Source of the DNA: an uncultured Clostridia bacterium
GTDB taxonomy: Bacteria; Bacillota; Clostridia; Lachnospirales; Anaerotignaceae
NCBI GenBank assembly: GCA_910586765.1
Contig: CAJUJJ010000003.1
Location: 71,645 to 135,644, forward strand
Direction of reading: 5' to 3'
Length of the DNA stretch: 64,000 nt
The notes beneath the pieces are model-generated. The model did not search any database and had not been told where the DNA came from. It saw nothing but the letters and a program-made list of their open reading frames with translations. Shown piece after piece: positions 18,728-27,275 of the stretch; position 1 is the stretch's first letter; every line of letters starts with the position of its first letter. Made by a program: the position numbers and the translations under genes.

Positions 18728-19777
18728 ATGAAACGAAAGTATTTTTTTAAGAGGTATAGTATATTTTTTTGTTTATTATTTTTGTTATTTCAAGTAAGTT
18801 GTAGCGAAAAAACAACAGAACAACAGAAAATAGATAATACTATATCAGAAATTAAAATTGGTTTTACAGTTTATAGGAGAGATGACACATTTATTGCTAT
18901 GATTGTTTCTAATATGGAAGAAGCTGTAAAAGAGGGAGGACAAAAAAATAATATTAAAATTACAATGAATACAATGGACGCAAAAGGAAGTCAAACAGTA
19001 CAAAATGACCATATTGATAAATTGATTGAACAAGGTTGCGATGTGCTTTGTGTAAATTTGGTAGATAGGACAGTTGCAGCAACTGTAATTGATAAGGCAA
19101 AAGCGGCGGATATTCCTGTTGTATTTTTTAATAGAGAACCTGTAAAGGAAGATTTAGAGAGATGGAATAAAGTATATTATGTAGGTGCAGATGCAAGTGA
19201 AAGCGGAAAGTTAGAAGGGCAAATTGTAGTAGAACAATATCAAAAAAATAGTAATATGGATAAAAATGGTGATGGAAAATTGCAGTATGTTGTTTTAGAG
19301 GGAGAGCAAGGACATCAAGATGCTCTTTTAAGAACAGAATATGCTGTAAAAACAATTACAGATGCTGGCATACAAATGGATAAACTTGCAGGAGATACTG
19401 CAAATTGGTTAAGAAGTCAAGCGGAAACAAAAATGAATCAATGGCTGCAAATATATGGTGATGAAATTGAATTAATATTGTGTAATAATGATGATATGGC
19501 ATTAGGAGCAATTGATGCCTATGAAAATACAGATAAAGAATTACCAGCGATTGTAGGAATTGATGGTATTGCACCAGCAATAGAAGCAATGGAACAAGGG
19601 AAGCTATTAGGGACAGTTAAAAATGATGCACAAATGCAGTCTGAATTAATTTTCGAATTAAGCTATCGTTTAGCAATGAAAGAAGATATTTCAAAGAACA
19701 TGAATTTAGTAAGAGGAAAATATATTTTTACAAAATATACAATATTAAAATCTAGTAATGATGTAGTAAAGGAATAA
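18728..19777 (+). CDS. Galactose/glucose-binding lipoprotein (MglB-like)
   Basis: A 349-residue lipoprotein. The signal ends in a lipobox-like F-Q-V-S-C at about 21-25. The mature part is a group I sugar-binding protein closest to MglB: it has the EF-hand-like calcium loop D-K-N-G-D-G-K-L-Q-Y followed by G-E-Q-G-H-Q-D-A, which matches the enteric galactose-binding protein's loop and G-x-P-G-H-x-D-A segment. N-N-D-D-M-A-L-G and G-I-D-G-I are hinge or ligand motifs. AAAGGAG precedes the ATG. The MglA ATPase and MglC permease genes are not next to it, so transport would need partners elsewhere. A terminator follows. Confidence 0.88.
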   Translation: MKRKYFFKRYSIFFCLLFLLFQVSCSEKTTEQQKIDNTISEIKIGFTVYRRDDTFIAMIVSNMEEAVKEGGQKNNIKITMNTMDAKGSQTVQNDHIDKLIEQGCDVLCVNLVDRTVAATVIDKAKAADIPVVFFNREPVKEDLERWNKVYYVGADASESGKLEGQIVVEQYQKNSNMDKNGDGKLQYVVLEGEQGHQDALLRTEYAVKTITDAGIQMDKLAGDTANWLRSQAETKMNQWLQIYGDEIELILCNNDDMALGAIDAYENTDKELPAIVGIDGIAPAIEAMEQGKLLGTVKNDAQMQSELIFELSYRLAMKEDISKNMNLVRGKYIFTKYTILKSSNDVVKE

Positions 19778-19853
19778 TTATATGAAAATAAAACTTTTTT
19801 AAATCTATTATAATGTTTTATTTTTATTATAATTATAATAAATTTTGTATAAT

Positions 19854-19900
19854 AGTAGTGTATCATACAATTTGTACGATACACTGCTTTTAATTTTTTA
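19854..19900 (+). terminator. Terminator after the sugar-sensing cassette
   Basis: An 11-bp stem AGTAGTGTATC / GATACACTGCT (one G-U pair) with a T-rich tail. It closes the four-gene sensing unit. Confidence 0.75.
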
Positions 19901-20158
19901 ATAGTTGTATGATTTTAATAAAAAAATGGAAAAAACATGGAAATTATAAAAAAATCATAAACAACAATGCTGATTTTTAGGCATTTTATAGAAAATAAGT
20001 AATTTTGTATTGTTTGCTTGACAGAGCAAAAAAGAATGTTTAAAATAAAACTAACAAGAGGGAGTGTGAGAATTCCTTCTTTAAATACAAAAGAGAAAGT
20101 GTAATAATATACAAAAGAAGACAAAGCAATAAAAGTAACAAATTAAAAACTCTATTGG

Positions 20159-20192
20159 AACAGCAGATATTTTTGTCTGCTGTTCTTATTTG
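20159..20192 (+). terminator. Terminator-like hairpin in the 545-base gap before the small basic protein
   Basis: A perfect 9-bp stem AACAGCAGA / TCTGCTGTT followed by CTTATTT. No gene is recognised between the previous terminator and this hairpin (19900-20158), so it may end an unannotated small RNA or be a second-line terminator. Confidence 0.55.
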
Positions 20193-20242
20193 TGTAAAAA
20201 TGATTAAGGTAGTAAAAAATGATTGTTGCGTGACTAAAATGG

Positions 20243-20271
20243 TTGACAAAAGTGCTATTTTTACATAATAT
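20243..20271 (+). promoter_or_regulatory. Predicted promoter of the 60-residue basic protein gene
   Basis: TTGACA at 20243-20248 and TAATAT at 20266-20271, 17-base spacer. Confidence 0.55.
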
Positions 20272-20322
20272 AAATGAGTATATTGTGATGTAGTTTTAAA
20301 AATATAACGGAGGGAAGGAAAA

Positions 20323-20505
20323 GTGTCTAAAAAAGCATCAGAAGCAGAACGCTATGATAGAAAAAGAAAAATGGAAAGGGAAGCAGAGGCAGAAAAAAGA
20401 AAAAGTAGTATGTTAAAAAAGAAAAGCAGCAGACCTAAAATGACACAATATTATTGCTCAAAAGGACATTTTCATTATGACGAGGAGGAATACGATTTAT
20501 ATTGA
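20323..20505 (+). CDS. Small highly basic protein, 60 residues
   Basis: Not recognised. Residues 1-38 form a charged Lys/Arg/Glu helix and the last 20 contain Y-Y-C-S-K-G-H-F-H-Y plus an acidic end. The single Cys and two His might bind a metal, but this is speculation. A good promoter, a strong GGAGGGAAGG ribosome site, a GTG start and its own terminator support a real gene. Confidence 0.65.
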   Translation: MSKKASEAERYDRKRKMEREAEAEKRKSSMLKKKSSRPKMTQYYCSKGHFHYDEEEYDLY

Positions 20506-20552
20506 TAACTGTCATTTATATTTATAGTATTGCATAATAAAATAAGTAGTAG

Positions 20553-20592
20553 AAACTGACGTTACAATGTAGTGATGTCAGTTTTATTTTTT
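20553..20592 (+). terminator. Terminator after the small basic protein
   Basis: Stem AAACTGAC / GTCAGTTT with further partial pairing toward the loop, followed by TATTTTTTT. Confidence 0.85.
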
Positions 20593-20620
20593 TGTCATAA
20601 AAAGTATTCAGAAAAAGAGA

Positions 20621-20649
20621 TTGACAACATTACAAAAAGTTAGTATCAT
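20621..20649 (+). promoter_or_regulatory. Predicted promoter of the threonine aldolase gene
   Basis: TTGACA at 20621-20626 and TATCAT at 20644-20649 with a 17-base spacer, 33 bases before the start. Confidence 0.6.
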
Positions 20650-20682
20650 ACAAATAGAGCAAAAATAAAAGGAGGATATAAT

Positions 20683-21705
20683 ATGATTTCATTTAAAAAT
20701 GATTATAGTGAGGGTGCACATAGCATTATTTTAGAAAGAATACAAAAAGAAAATACTATTCAAAACGTAGGATACGGAGAAGATGAACATTGCAAAAGAG
20801 CAGCAGAATGTATTCAAAAACAGTTAAATTGTTACGATTGTGATGTACATTTTTTAGTAGGAGGAACACAAACAAATTTGGTTATGATTTCTCATTGTTT
20901 AAAACCATATCAAGCAGTGATTGCAGCAGATAGTGGTCATATCAATGTGCATGAAACAGGAGCGATTGAAGCAACAGGACATAAAGTAATTGCAATGCCA
21001 TCAAAAGAGGGAAAATTAGATGTACAAGCAGTACAAAAAGCATTAGATATTCATACAGATGAGCATATGGTACAGCCTAAAATGGTATATGTTTCTAATC
21101 CTACAGAAGTAGGCACATTGTATACAAAAAAAGAATTGAAAGAATTAAGTGACTTTTGTAAACAACATCATTTAATATTTTATTTAGATGGTGCAAGAAT
21201 GGCATCTGCTTTGGCTTCAAAATATAATGATATAGCTATAGCAGAGTATTCAAAATTAGTAGATTTATTATATTTAGGTGGCACAAAATGTGGTGCATTG
21301 TTTGGAGAAGCACTTGTGATATTTAAAAGAGAATTTAACGAAGATATTCGTTTTTCTATAAAACAAAAAGGTGCTATGTTAGCAAAAGGCTGGCTTTTAG
21401 GAATACAATTTGAAGCACTTTTTGAGGGAGATTTATATCAAAAAACAGGAGAACATGCAAATGCTATGGCTGAAAAAATTAAAAATGCTATAGAACAAAA
21501 AGGATATTCTTTTCAGTTCACACCTTGCAGTAATCAGCTTTTTGTAATATTACCTGACGCTGTTTTGCAGAAATTAGAAAAAGAATTTTTGTTTACAGAG
21601 TGGGAAAAAATAGACGACAATCATACATCAATTAGAATTGTAACAAGTTGGGCAACAAAAGAAGAAAATGTTCAAAAACTAATAGAGGCTATTCAACAGG
21701 CATAA
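20683..21705 (+). CDS. ltaE: Low-specificity L-threonine aldolase-like PLP enzyme
   Basis: A 340-residue fold-type I PLP enzyme of the threonine aldolase / beta-eliminating lyase group, converting L-threonine or allo-threonine to glycine and acetaldehyde. The PLP lysine is in Y-L-G-G-T-K-C-G-A near residue 205, and the D-G-A-R-M-A-S-A block with the PLP-ring Asp is near 168. The early F-x-x-x-Y-S-E-G-A-H and V-G-G-T-Q-T-N blocks match the family. Length is typical. It is a single-gene transcript with its own promoter and terminator. The exact substrate cannot be set from sequence. Confidence 0.9.
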   Translation: MISFKNDYSEGAHSIILERIQKENTIQNVGYGEDEHCKRAAECIQKQLNCYDCDVHFLVGGTQTNLVMISHCLKPYQAVIAADSGHINVHETGAIEATGHKVIAMPSKEGKLDVQAVQKALDIHTDEHMVQPKMVYVSNPTEVGTLYTKKELKELSDFCKQHHLIFYLDGARMASALASKYNDIAIAEYSKLVDLLYLGGTKCGALFGEALVIFKREFNEDIRFSIKQKGAMLAKGWLLGIQFEALFEGDLYQKTGEHANAMAEKIKNAIEQKGYSFQFTPCSNQLFVILPDAVLQKLEKEFLFTEWEKIDDNHTSIRIVTSWATKEENVQKLIEAIQQA

Positions 21706-21719
21706 ATAAGAAATATTTT

Positions 21720-21749
21720 AAGGGGAATATATTTTATTCTCCTTTTTTT
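21720..21749 (+). terminator. Terminator after the threonine aldolase gene
   Basis: Stem AAGGGGAAT / ATTCTCCTT (one G-U pair) followed by TTTTT. Confidence 0.8.
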
Positions 21750-21769
21750 ATAATATTTAAAAATAACAC

Positions 21770-21812
21770 TTGACAAAAAAATATTCAAATAATATAATGT
21801 GTATATACACAT
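21770..21812 (+). promoter_or_regulatory. marR promoter with overlapping operator palindrome
   Basis: TTGACA at 21770-21775 and TATAAT at 21793-21798 with a 17-base spacer form a consensus promoter. A perfect 16-base palindrome, ATGTGTATATACACAT, lies at 21797-21812 over the -10 end and start site. The same core recurs upstream of the transporter gene, so it is most likely the MarR protein's own binding site. Confidence 0.85.
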
Positions 21813-21828
21813 AAAAGGGTGATATTGT

Positions 21829-22278
21829 ATGAAATATAAAATAATTAATAAATCACAATGTTATTGTATTACATTAAATAGAGCAGGAAATGCTTTAATG
21901 GATTTTTATGATGATGTACTTTCTGAGGCAGGTATTACAACAAAACAATATTCTCTATTAATCCGTTTAAACAGACTTGGACAAGCAAATGTTGTTGAAC
22001 TTGCAGAATATGTAAATTTAGAAAGAAGTACAGTTACTAGAAATTTAAAAACACTCATTTCTAATGGCTGGGTGTATGACCGTGCTGAAAAAAATAAAAG
22101 AAATCATCAATACGCCCTTACACAAAAGGGAAAAGAACAAATTCAAAAAACGGCACAATATTGGGACAAATGTCAAAAAGAAATATTGGATATGATAGGA
22201 GAGGAAAAAGTTCATATTTTTATGGAAGTTCTGTACAAAATTCAAGATTTACAAAAAACAAAAAATGAAACAGGCTGA
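21829..22278 (+). CDS. MarR-family transcription regulator
   Basis: A 149-residue winged-helix repressor. The helix-turn-helix at about 48-75 includes V-V-E-L-A-E-Y-V-N-L-E-R-S-T-V-T-R, and the wing at about 80-100 contains D-R-A-E-K-N-K-R. It is followed by an MFS exporter gene under a matching operator, the typical arrangement where a small molecule releases the repressor and induces its own efflux. The ligand is unknown. Confidence 0.93.
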   Translation: MKYKIINKSQCYCITLNRAGNALMDFYDDVLSEAGITTKQYSLLIRLNRLGQANVVELAEYVNLERSTVTRNLKTLISNGWVYDRAEKNKRNHQYALTQKGKEQIQKTAQYWDKCQKEILDMIGEEKVHIFMEVLYKIQDLQKTKNETG

Positions 22279-22290
22279 AAAGCCTATTTT
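22272..22290 (+). terminator. Short terminator after marR
   Basis: Stem AGGCT / AGCCT with a GAAA loop followed by ATTTTT. It overlaps the end of marR, so the transporter depends mainly on its own promoter. Confidence 0.65.
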
Positions 22291-22302
22291 TAATAATCAT
22301 TT

Positions 22303-22316
22303 ATGTGTATATACAC
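22303..22316 (+). promoter_or_regulatory. Second MarR operator, upstream of the MFS gene
   Basis: ATGTGTATATACAC repeats the marR operator core (GTGTATATACAC at 22305-22316), with one mismatch at the outer right edge. A possible -10 (TATAAT) follows about ten bases later. Confidence 0.8.
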
Positions 22317-22362
22317 TAAAAATATATAATAAAATTATGGCATTTAAAGGGAGATATTACAT

Positions 22363-23574
22363 ATGGAAAAATCAAAGGGTAAATTTTATTTTTATTGTCT
22401 TTTTATAACAATTTGTGCTTGCTATATTTATATGATAAATAGCGGAATAAGAAACAATTTTGGTATTATGGTACAATCCATTATAGAAAATTCTGGTGTT
22501 TCGTTTGTTTCTATTAGTTTTATACTAGCAGTAAATCAGCTTTCATTTGGTATTACACAGCCTATATTTGGTGTTATTGCAGACAAAAAAGGAAATCGTT
22601 TTGCTTTGTTATGTGGCATTTTTTCTACAGCATTTAGTTTAATGTTAATGCCTTACTGTAAATCAATGAGTTCTCTTTTTATTGTACTTGGTATATTACT
22701 TCCGAGTGGAATAGGTGCATTAGCTTTTGGTATTATTATGGGAACACTTACACCACAAATACCACAACAATACAAAAGTATTGTAAATGGTATCGTAAAT
22801 GCTTCAAGTGGTATAGGAAATACGATGTTAACACCTATTATCAACGCTGCTATAGTAGCAGGGGGACTGGCATTTTGTACAAAAACACTTTCTGTTTTTG
22901 CATTGATTATGTTGCCAGCTTGTATTATATTTTGTGCGAAGGAAAATAAAAAAAGCAATCAAACTATTGGTAAACAAAATATAAAAACGTCGGAATTATT
23001 TCAAATTAGTTTTAAAAATAGAGATTATATATTTATTGTAATAGGATTTTTCACTTGTGGATTTCATATGGCATTAATTACAAACCACTTACCAACTCAA
23101 ATTATAAGTTATGGTTTTACAAATACAGATACATCAAATATGTTTTCAATATATGGAGTTGCTACAATGGTAGGTGCATTTATCACTGGAATATTAGGTT
23201 CAAAATTAAAAATGAAAAATATACTTGGGACGTTATATTCTTCAAGAACAGTTATGACAATATTATTTTTTGTATTACCAAAAACTAGTATCATAATAGC
23301 GTTATATATTTTTTTGTTAGGGTTTACTGGTGCAGCTACCGTTTCTCCTGTTTCAGGAATATGCGGAAAAATTTTTGGTGTAAGAGGAATGTCTATATTA
23401 TTTAGTTTTGCATTTTTAGTACATCAAATAGGAGGATTTTTTTCAGCATGGTTGGGTGGTGTATGTTTTGATGTTATGGGAAGCTACACATTAATATGGT
23501 TTGTTGATATTGTGTTGTGTGCTATTGCAGGCATTGTAAGTTATATGATTACGGAAAAGGCAGTAATATCGTAA
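22363..23574 (+). CDS. MFS transporter (MarR-controlled)
   Basis: A 403-residue membrane protein with about 12 hydrophobic segments and the MFS loop 2-3 signature G-V-I-A-D-K-K-G-N-R near 70. Its N-terminal part resembles the oxalate/formate or monocarboxylate branch (N-N-F-G-I-M then F-A-V/L-N-Q-L-S-F-G-I-T-Q-P), but substrate and direction are unknown. The paired repressor suggests an inducible exporter or uptake system. GGGAG precedes the ATG. Confidence 0.87.
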   Translation: MEKSKGKFYFYCLFITICACYIYMINSGIRNNFGIMVQSIIENSGVSFVSISFILAVNQLSFGITQPIFGVIADKKGNRFALLCGIFSTAFSLMLMPYCKSMSSLFIVLGILLPSGIGALAFGIIMGTLTPQIPQQYKSIVNGIVNASSGIGNTMLTPIINAAIVAGGLAFCTKTLSVFALIMLPACIIFCAKENKKSNQTIGKQNIKTSELFQISFKNRDYIFIVIGFFTCGFHMALITNHLPTQIISYGFTNTDTSNMFSIYGVATMVGAFITGILGSKLKMKNILGTLYSSRTVMTILFFVLPKTSIIIALYIFLLGFTGAATVSPVSGICGKIFGVRGMSILFSFAFLVHQIGGFFSAWLGGVCFDVMGSYTLIWFVDIVLCAIAGIVSYMITEKAVIS

Positions 23575-23586
23575 TAAAACATATTC

Positions 23587-23663
23587 TTTGTCAATAAAAA
23601 GCATAAAAAAGTCAATATTTATTTGTGCTTTTGACAAAAAAAGCAGTTCTAATTTTGTATAAT
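23587..23663 (+). promoter_or_regulatory. spoIIE promoter with 21-base spacing and Spo0A-box-like sites
   Basis: TTGACA at 23631-23636 and TATAAT at 23658-23663 are separated by 21 bases. That spacing is too long for ordinary sigma-A promoters but is the known geometry of the Spo0A-activated spoIIE promoter in Bacillus. TTTGTCAAT at 23587-23595 and TTTGACAAA at 23630-23638 (TTTGTCAAA on the other strand, over the -35) match Spo0A boxes. Confidence 0.78.
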
Positions 23664-23701
23664 GGGCATATAGCAATATTAAAAAAATGGGGAGGCACGT
23701 T

Positions 23702-26116
23702 ATGGAGAAAACAGAAGTAGTTGCAGAACGTTCTGGATTTGGCAAAATGCTACCTCCAAAATTGCCCTTAGATAAAATAAAACTACAGATACCAAAAAAA
23801 TGGGCATTTGTGAAGGAAAGCATATTGTTGAGTATAGGTTTTTTGTGGGGAAATACAACTGTGTTTCAAATATTAAATCCTATGGGAATGGCATATATTT
23901 CTGCATTTATTATGCAAGGAAAGCGTTTTTATAGAGTAGTAGCAGCAGTAGCAGCAGGAATATTGTGCAGTAGTTTTGAAAATAAACAAAAATACATATT
24001 GTGTATGATATTGTGCTTGGGATTTCATTGGGGAGCTAGTAATAAAATAAAATATCCTTCTACACTTTTAAAGGCAGCATTTGGAGGTACTGCAACCATA
24101 TTGGGAGGACTTCTGTTTGCAGCAATAAGAGGCGGTTCTTATTTTTATGGAGGAATAGCTACAGTAGAAGGTATAGCGGTATTTTTACTAACGTATGTAG
24201 TAGAAAAGGGCGTAGTGCTTTTACAAAGAGGACTAAGAAGGCATATTATGACAAGTGAAGAAATTATTAGCCTTGCATTACTTTTAGGAGGAGCGGTAGC
24301 AGGCTCTGCGAATATGACAGTTCCTTTTATTAAAATTCCTATTATGGCAATATTGTCTTCTTGTATGATATTGATAGGGGGTTATAGAGGTGGTGCAGGA
24401 ATTGGTACAGCGTCGGGGGTACTGTTTGGATTTTTGCTTCTTGTTTGTGGCAAAGTAGAAATGGAAATATTTTGTGCGTTTAGTTTAGGGGGATTGCTTT
24501 GTGGTGCTATGAAAGAATTAGGAAAAGCAGCTTCTGTAGTAAGTTTTTTTATAGCTGTGGTAGTGGTACTATTTTATTGTAATCAAACAGAATTAGACAT
24601 ACTTTTTTTAAAAGGGCTTTTGATGGGAAGCATACTATTTTTGTTTGTGCCTAAAAGAGCATTTGCTTTTATCAATACATATGGTGTTCATGAAAAGGAA
24701 TTTCAACAAGATACCTATTTTTTAAAAATGAAAGAATTGACAGAAGAAAGATTGTCGCAATTTGCAGCAGCTTTTAGAAGTTTAGGAAAAACATTTTTGC
24801 CAGAATTAGATAAAAAAACAATGGGAAAAAATGATGTATCCCTTTTAATAGATACGATTGCAGATAAAGCGTGTAGAAATTGTGGACTTGCCGTATACTG
24901 TTGGGATACAGAACTATATGCAACATATCAAACAGCATTTTCGGCATTGTCTATATGTGAAAAAAGGGGCAGAGTAGAATTAGAACAACTTCCTGAAACA
25001 TTTCGAAAAAATTGTGTGAGAGGAGATATATTTGTAGATGTTGTAAATAGATGTTATGAGGTTTTTGAAACACAAAGTATATGGAGAAGTAAATTAGCAG
25101 AATGTAGAGAATTGGTAAGTCAACAATTATTTGCTGTAGGCAGTATTATAGAAAACCTTTCTGGACAATTAGATATTAGAGGTATTTTTTTAGAGGGAAT
25201 TGAAAAAGAATTAAAAGCAAAATTGGATAAAATAGGCATTAGTGTAGAAGAAGTGTCAGTAATGGAAGATAGGATAAAACAAGGCACAGAAGTAATTATT
25301 ACTATGAAGTCTTGTAATGGTAATCAAATGTGTCGTGAAAAAGTAATACCACTTGTAAGTAAAGTGCTTCATAAACCTATGAAAAAGGCAGGAGGGAAAT
25401 ATGCTTGTTATTCAGGTACAGGAGGAAAATGTGTATTACGCTTGGTAGAAGAAAATAAATATCGCTTCACTGTTGCAACAGCAGCTTGTCCTAAAGAAGA
25501 AGGCGGTGTTTCAGGGGATAGTGCTAGTTTTTTAGAAACAGCAAGCGGTATTTCTGTTATTGCACTTTCTGACGGTATGGGCAGTGGCATTGCAGCAAGA
25601 GAAGAAAGCAAATCAGCTATAGAACTTTTAGAGCAATTTATAGAAGCAGGTTTTGAAAAAGAATTAGCTATCAATATGATTAATTCCGTATTATTGCTGC
25701 GTTCTGCACAAGAGAAATTTGCTACATTAGATATTTGCACAGTAAATTTGTATACTGCAAAGGCAGAATTTATGAAAATGGGAGCAGCAGCAGCATATAT
25801 ACTTAGAGATGGAAAAGTTATGGCAATACGTTCTGAAACGCTTCCTGTAGGAATATTGCAAAATGTTTCTATGGAAAAAAATGATATACTGTTAAAACAT
25901 AATGATATTGTACTGCTTATGACAGACGGTGTTATGGAAGCAATAGGAGAAGAACAAGAAGATGTGGTGTGGCTTAGCTCTCTTTTTGAAACATTTTACA
26001 GTAGTAATCCACAAGATGTAGCAGATTATATATTACAGCAAGCACAGAAAAAAGCAGAACAATATAAAAGAGATGATATGACAGTAATTGCAGGAAGATT
26101 TTGGGAAATTTATTAA
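23702..26116 (+). CDS. spoIIE: Stage II sporulation protein E (membrane PP2C phosphatase)
   Basis: An 804-residue protein that dephosphorylates SpoIIAA in the forespore to release sigma-F, and takes part in polar septation with FtsZ. About ten hydrophobic segments fill residues 35-320. A central oligomerisation/FtsZ-linked region with paired cysteines spans about 330-590. The C-terminal PP2C domain (about 595-804) shows metal-binding Asp blocks: A-L-S-D-G-M-G-S-G, L-M-T-D-G-V-M-E-A and R-D-D-M-T-V. The upstream ATG (23687) precedes GGGAGG, so ATG 23702 is preferred. This establishes the organism as a spore former. Confidence 0.96.
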   Translation: MEKTEVVAERSGFGKMLPPKLPLDKIKLQIPKKWAFVKESILLSIGFLWGNTTVFQILNPMGMAYISAFIMQGKRFYRVVAAVAAGILCSSFENKQKYILCMILCLGFHWGASNKIKYPSTLLKAAFGGTATILGGLLFAAIRGGSYFYGGIATVEGIAVFLLTYVVEKGVVLLQRGLRRHIMTSEEIISLALLLGGAVAGSANMTVPFIKIPIMAILSSCMILIGGYRGGAGIGTASGVLFGFLLLVCGKVEMEIFCAFSLGGLLCGAMKELGKAASVVSFFIAVVVVLFYCNQTELDILFLKGLLMGSILFLFVPKRAFAFINTYGVHEKEFQQDTYFLKMKELTEERLSQFAAAFRSLGKTFLPELDKKTMGKNDVSLLIDTIADKACRNCGLAVYCWDTELYATYQTAFSALSICEKRGRVELEQLPETFRKNCVRGDIFVDVVNRCYEVFETQSIWRSKLAECRELVSQQLFAVGSIIENLSGQLDIRGIFLEGIEKELKAKLDKIGISVEEVSVMEDRIKQGTEVIITMKSCNGNQMCREKVIPLVSKVLHKPMKKAGGKYACYSGTGGKCVLRLVEENKYRFTVATAACPKEEGGVSGDSASFLETASGISVIALSDGMGSGIAAREESKSAIELLEQFIEAGFEKELAINMINSVLLLRSAQEKFATLDICTVNLYTAKAEFMKMGAAAAYILRDGKVMAIRSETLPVGILQNVSMEKNDILLKHNDIVLLMTDGVMEAIGEEQEDVVWLSSLFETFYSSNPQDVADYILQQAQKKAEQYKRDDMTVIAGRFWEIY

Positions 26117-26147
26117 ATTTAAAAAAATACAGATAATATTTTAGTAG

Positions 26148-26203
26148 ACGTTAGTAATATATACACATATTTTGTTAATGGTATATTTGCTAACGTTTTT
26201 TTG
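26148..26203 (+). terminator. Terminator after spoIIE
   Basis: A long stem, ACGTTAG / CTAACGT at the base with more A-T pairing above, followed by TTTTTTT. Confidence 0.8.
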
Positions 26204-26223
26204 TATACAATAAAATGATAATG

Positions 26224-26257
26224 CAGTTGTCAGTAATACATTTGACAACTGTATTTT
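26224..26257 (+). terminator. Hairpin before the small exported protein cluster
   Basis: A perfect 9-bp stem CAGTTGTCA / TGACAACTG followed by TATTTTTAT. It could be a second terminator for spoIIE or a leader hairpin. Confidence 0.55.
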
Positions 26258-26339
26258 TATGTTGAAAATGATAGTATATTGTGGTAATATCAACTATAAA
26301 AGTATTATATATGATTTTAGCAAAGAAAGAATGATAAAT

Positions 26340-26720
26340 ATGAAAAAGAAAAGTTTATTTTTATTTGTAGTTGTTAGCATTTGTATATTCACTTTTGCAG
26401 CACATACAGTAAATCATAATACAGTAAAACAAGATATTGATTTGAGTACAGCAGAATGGAATACGATTTATACTATTAATCGTTTTCATAATATAGGAAG
26501 TGCTTTTTTTGGCATTATCAATGATGGAAATAATGATGATGAAATTTATGTTAGGGTACTTGATAGAAATAATAATATAGTCTTTCAAAGTTGTTTGGTA
26601 GAGCTTGGAGAACAAAAAGAGTTGGACTTTATGAAAGATGGATATATTATACAAGCAAAATCTGCTAATAGATATGGAAATTTTAGAATTTGTATTGTAA
26701 ATAAAGGAATGATAGTGTAA
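26340..26720 (+). CDS. Small exported protein of unknown function, 126 residues
   Basis: Not recognised. It has a basic start and hydrophobic core (residues 4-22) typical of a signal peptide or anchor. The mature part reads as a small beta-sandwich, with D-N-N-N-I-V-F-Q-S-C as a strand pair. The frame runs further upstream (to 26259), but the hydrophobic leader places the start at ATG 26340. It is the first of three exported unknowns transcribed in the same direction after spoIIE. Confidence 0.6.
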   Translation: MKKKSLFLFVVVSICIFTFAAHTVNHNTVKQDIDLSTAEWNTIYTINRFHNIGSAFFGIINDGNNDDEIYVRVLDRNNNIVFQSCLVELGEQKELDFMKDGYIIQAKSANRYGNFRICIVNKGMIV

Positions 26721-26745
26721 TACAGATAAGAGAGTAGTGAAGAAT

Positions 26746-27246
26746 ATGATACGCTTCAAAAAAATAGCAATAATATGTTGTATAGTATTGTGTAGTATAT
26801 TTTTAATGTCTTTTTTTAATGAAAAACAATTTTATATTCATAATGAGAATATGCTGATACAAGAAATAAAAATATCAAAAATATTTAGTACACCTAGTAT
26901 GGCGGTAGAAGACACTGTTGAAACTTTGGTATTGCAAGACAAAAAAGAAATAGAAAGTATGATTTCAAAATTAAAAAGTGATACTTTTCATAAAAGAATT
27001 TCTTTGGAGAAAATAATGGGTATTCCTAGTACGACAAAAGATATTACGGAATTTTTCATTGATATTTATTATGATACAAATGAACAGCAACATTTTGATA
27101 GAATACAATTTTCTGCTACAGAAGATGTTAGAGTAAGAAATATCACAATATGTTGCTATCAGTCTAATTCTAAAAAAGAATATCAAGGAAAAGTGTCAAA
27201 TGAAATAATGCAAAAATTTTTGGAAGATATGGAAGCTTATTTTTAA
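26746..27246 (+). CDS. Membrane-anchored or exported protein of unknown function, 166 residues
   Basis: Not recognised. One hydrophobic helix at about 5-22 precedes an outside domain with mixed alpha/beta composition and a C-C pair near residue 139. ATG 26746 is preferred over GTG 26737 because of spacing to GAGAG. The gap to the previous gene is only 25 bases, so they likely share a transcript. Confidence 0.6.
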   Translation: MIRFKKIAIICCIVLCSIFLMSFFNEKQFYIHNENMLIQEIKISKIFSTPSMAVEDTVETLVLQDKKEIESMISKLKSDTFHKRISLEKIMGIPSTTKDITEFFIDIYYDTNEQQHFDRIQFSATEDVRVRNITICCYQSNSKKEYQGKVSNEIMQKFLEDMEAYF

Positions 27247-27275
27247 AACAGAAATATAAAAAAGGAAGTGATGTT

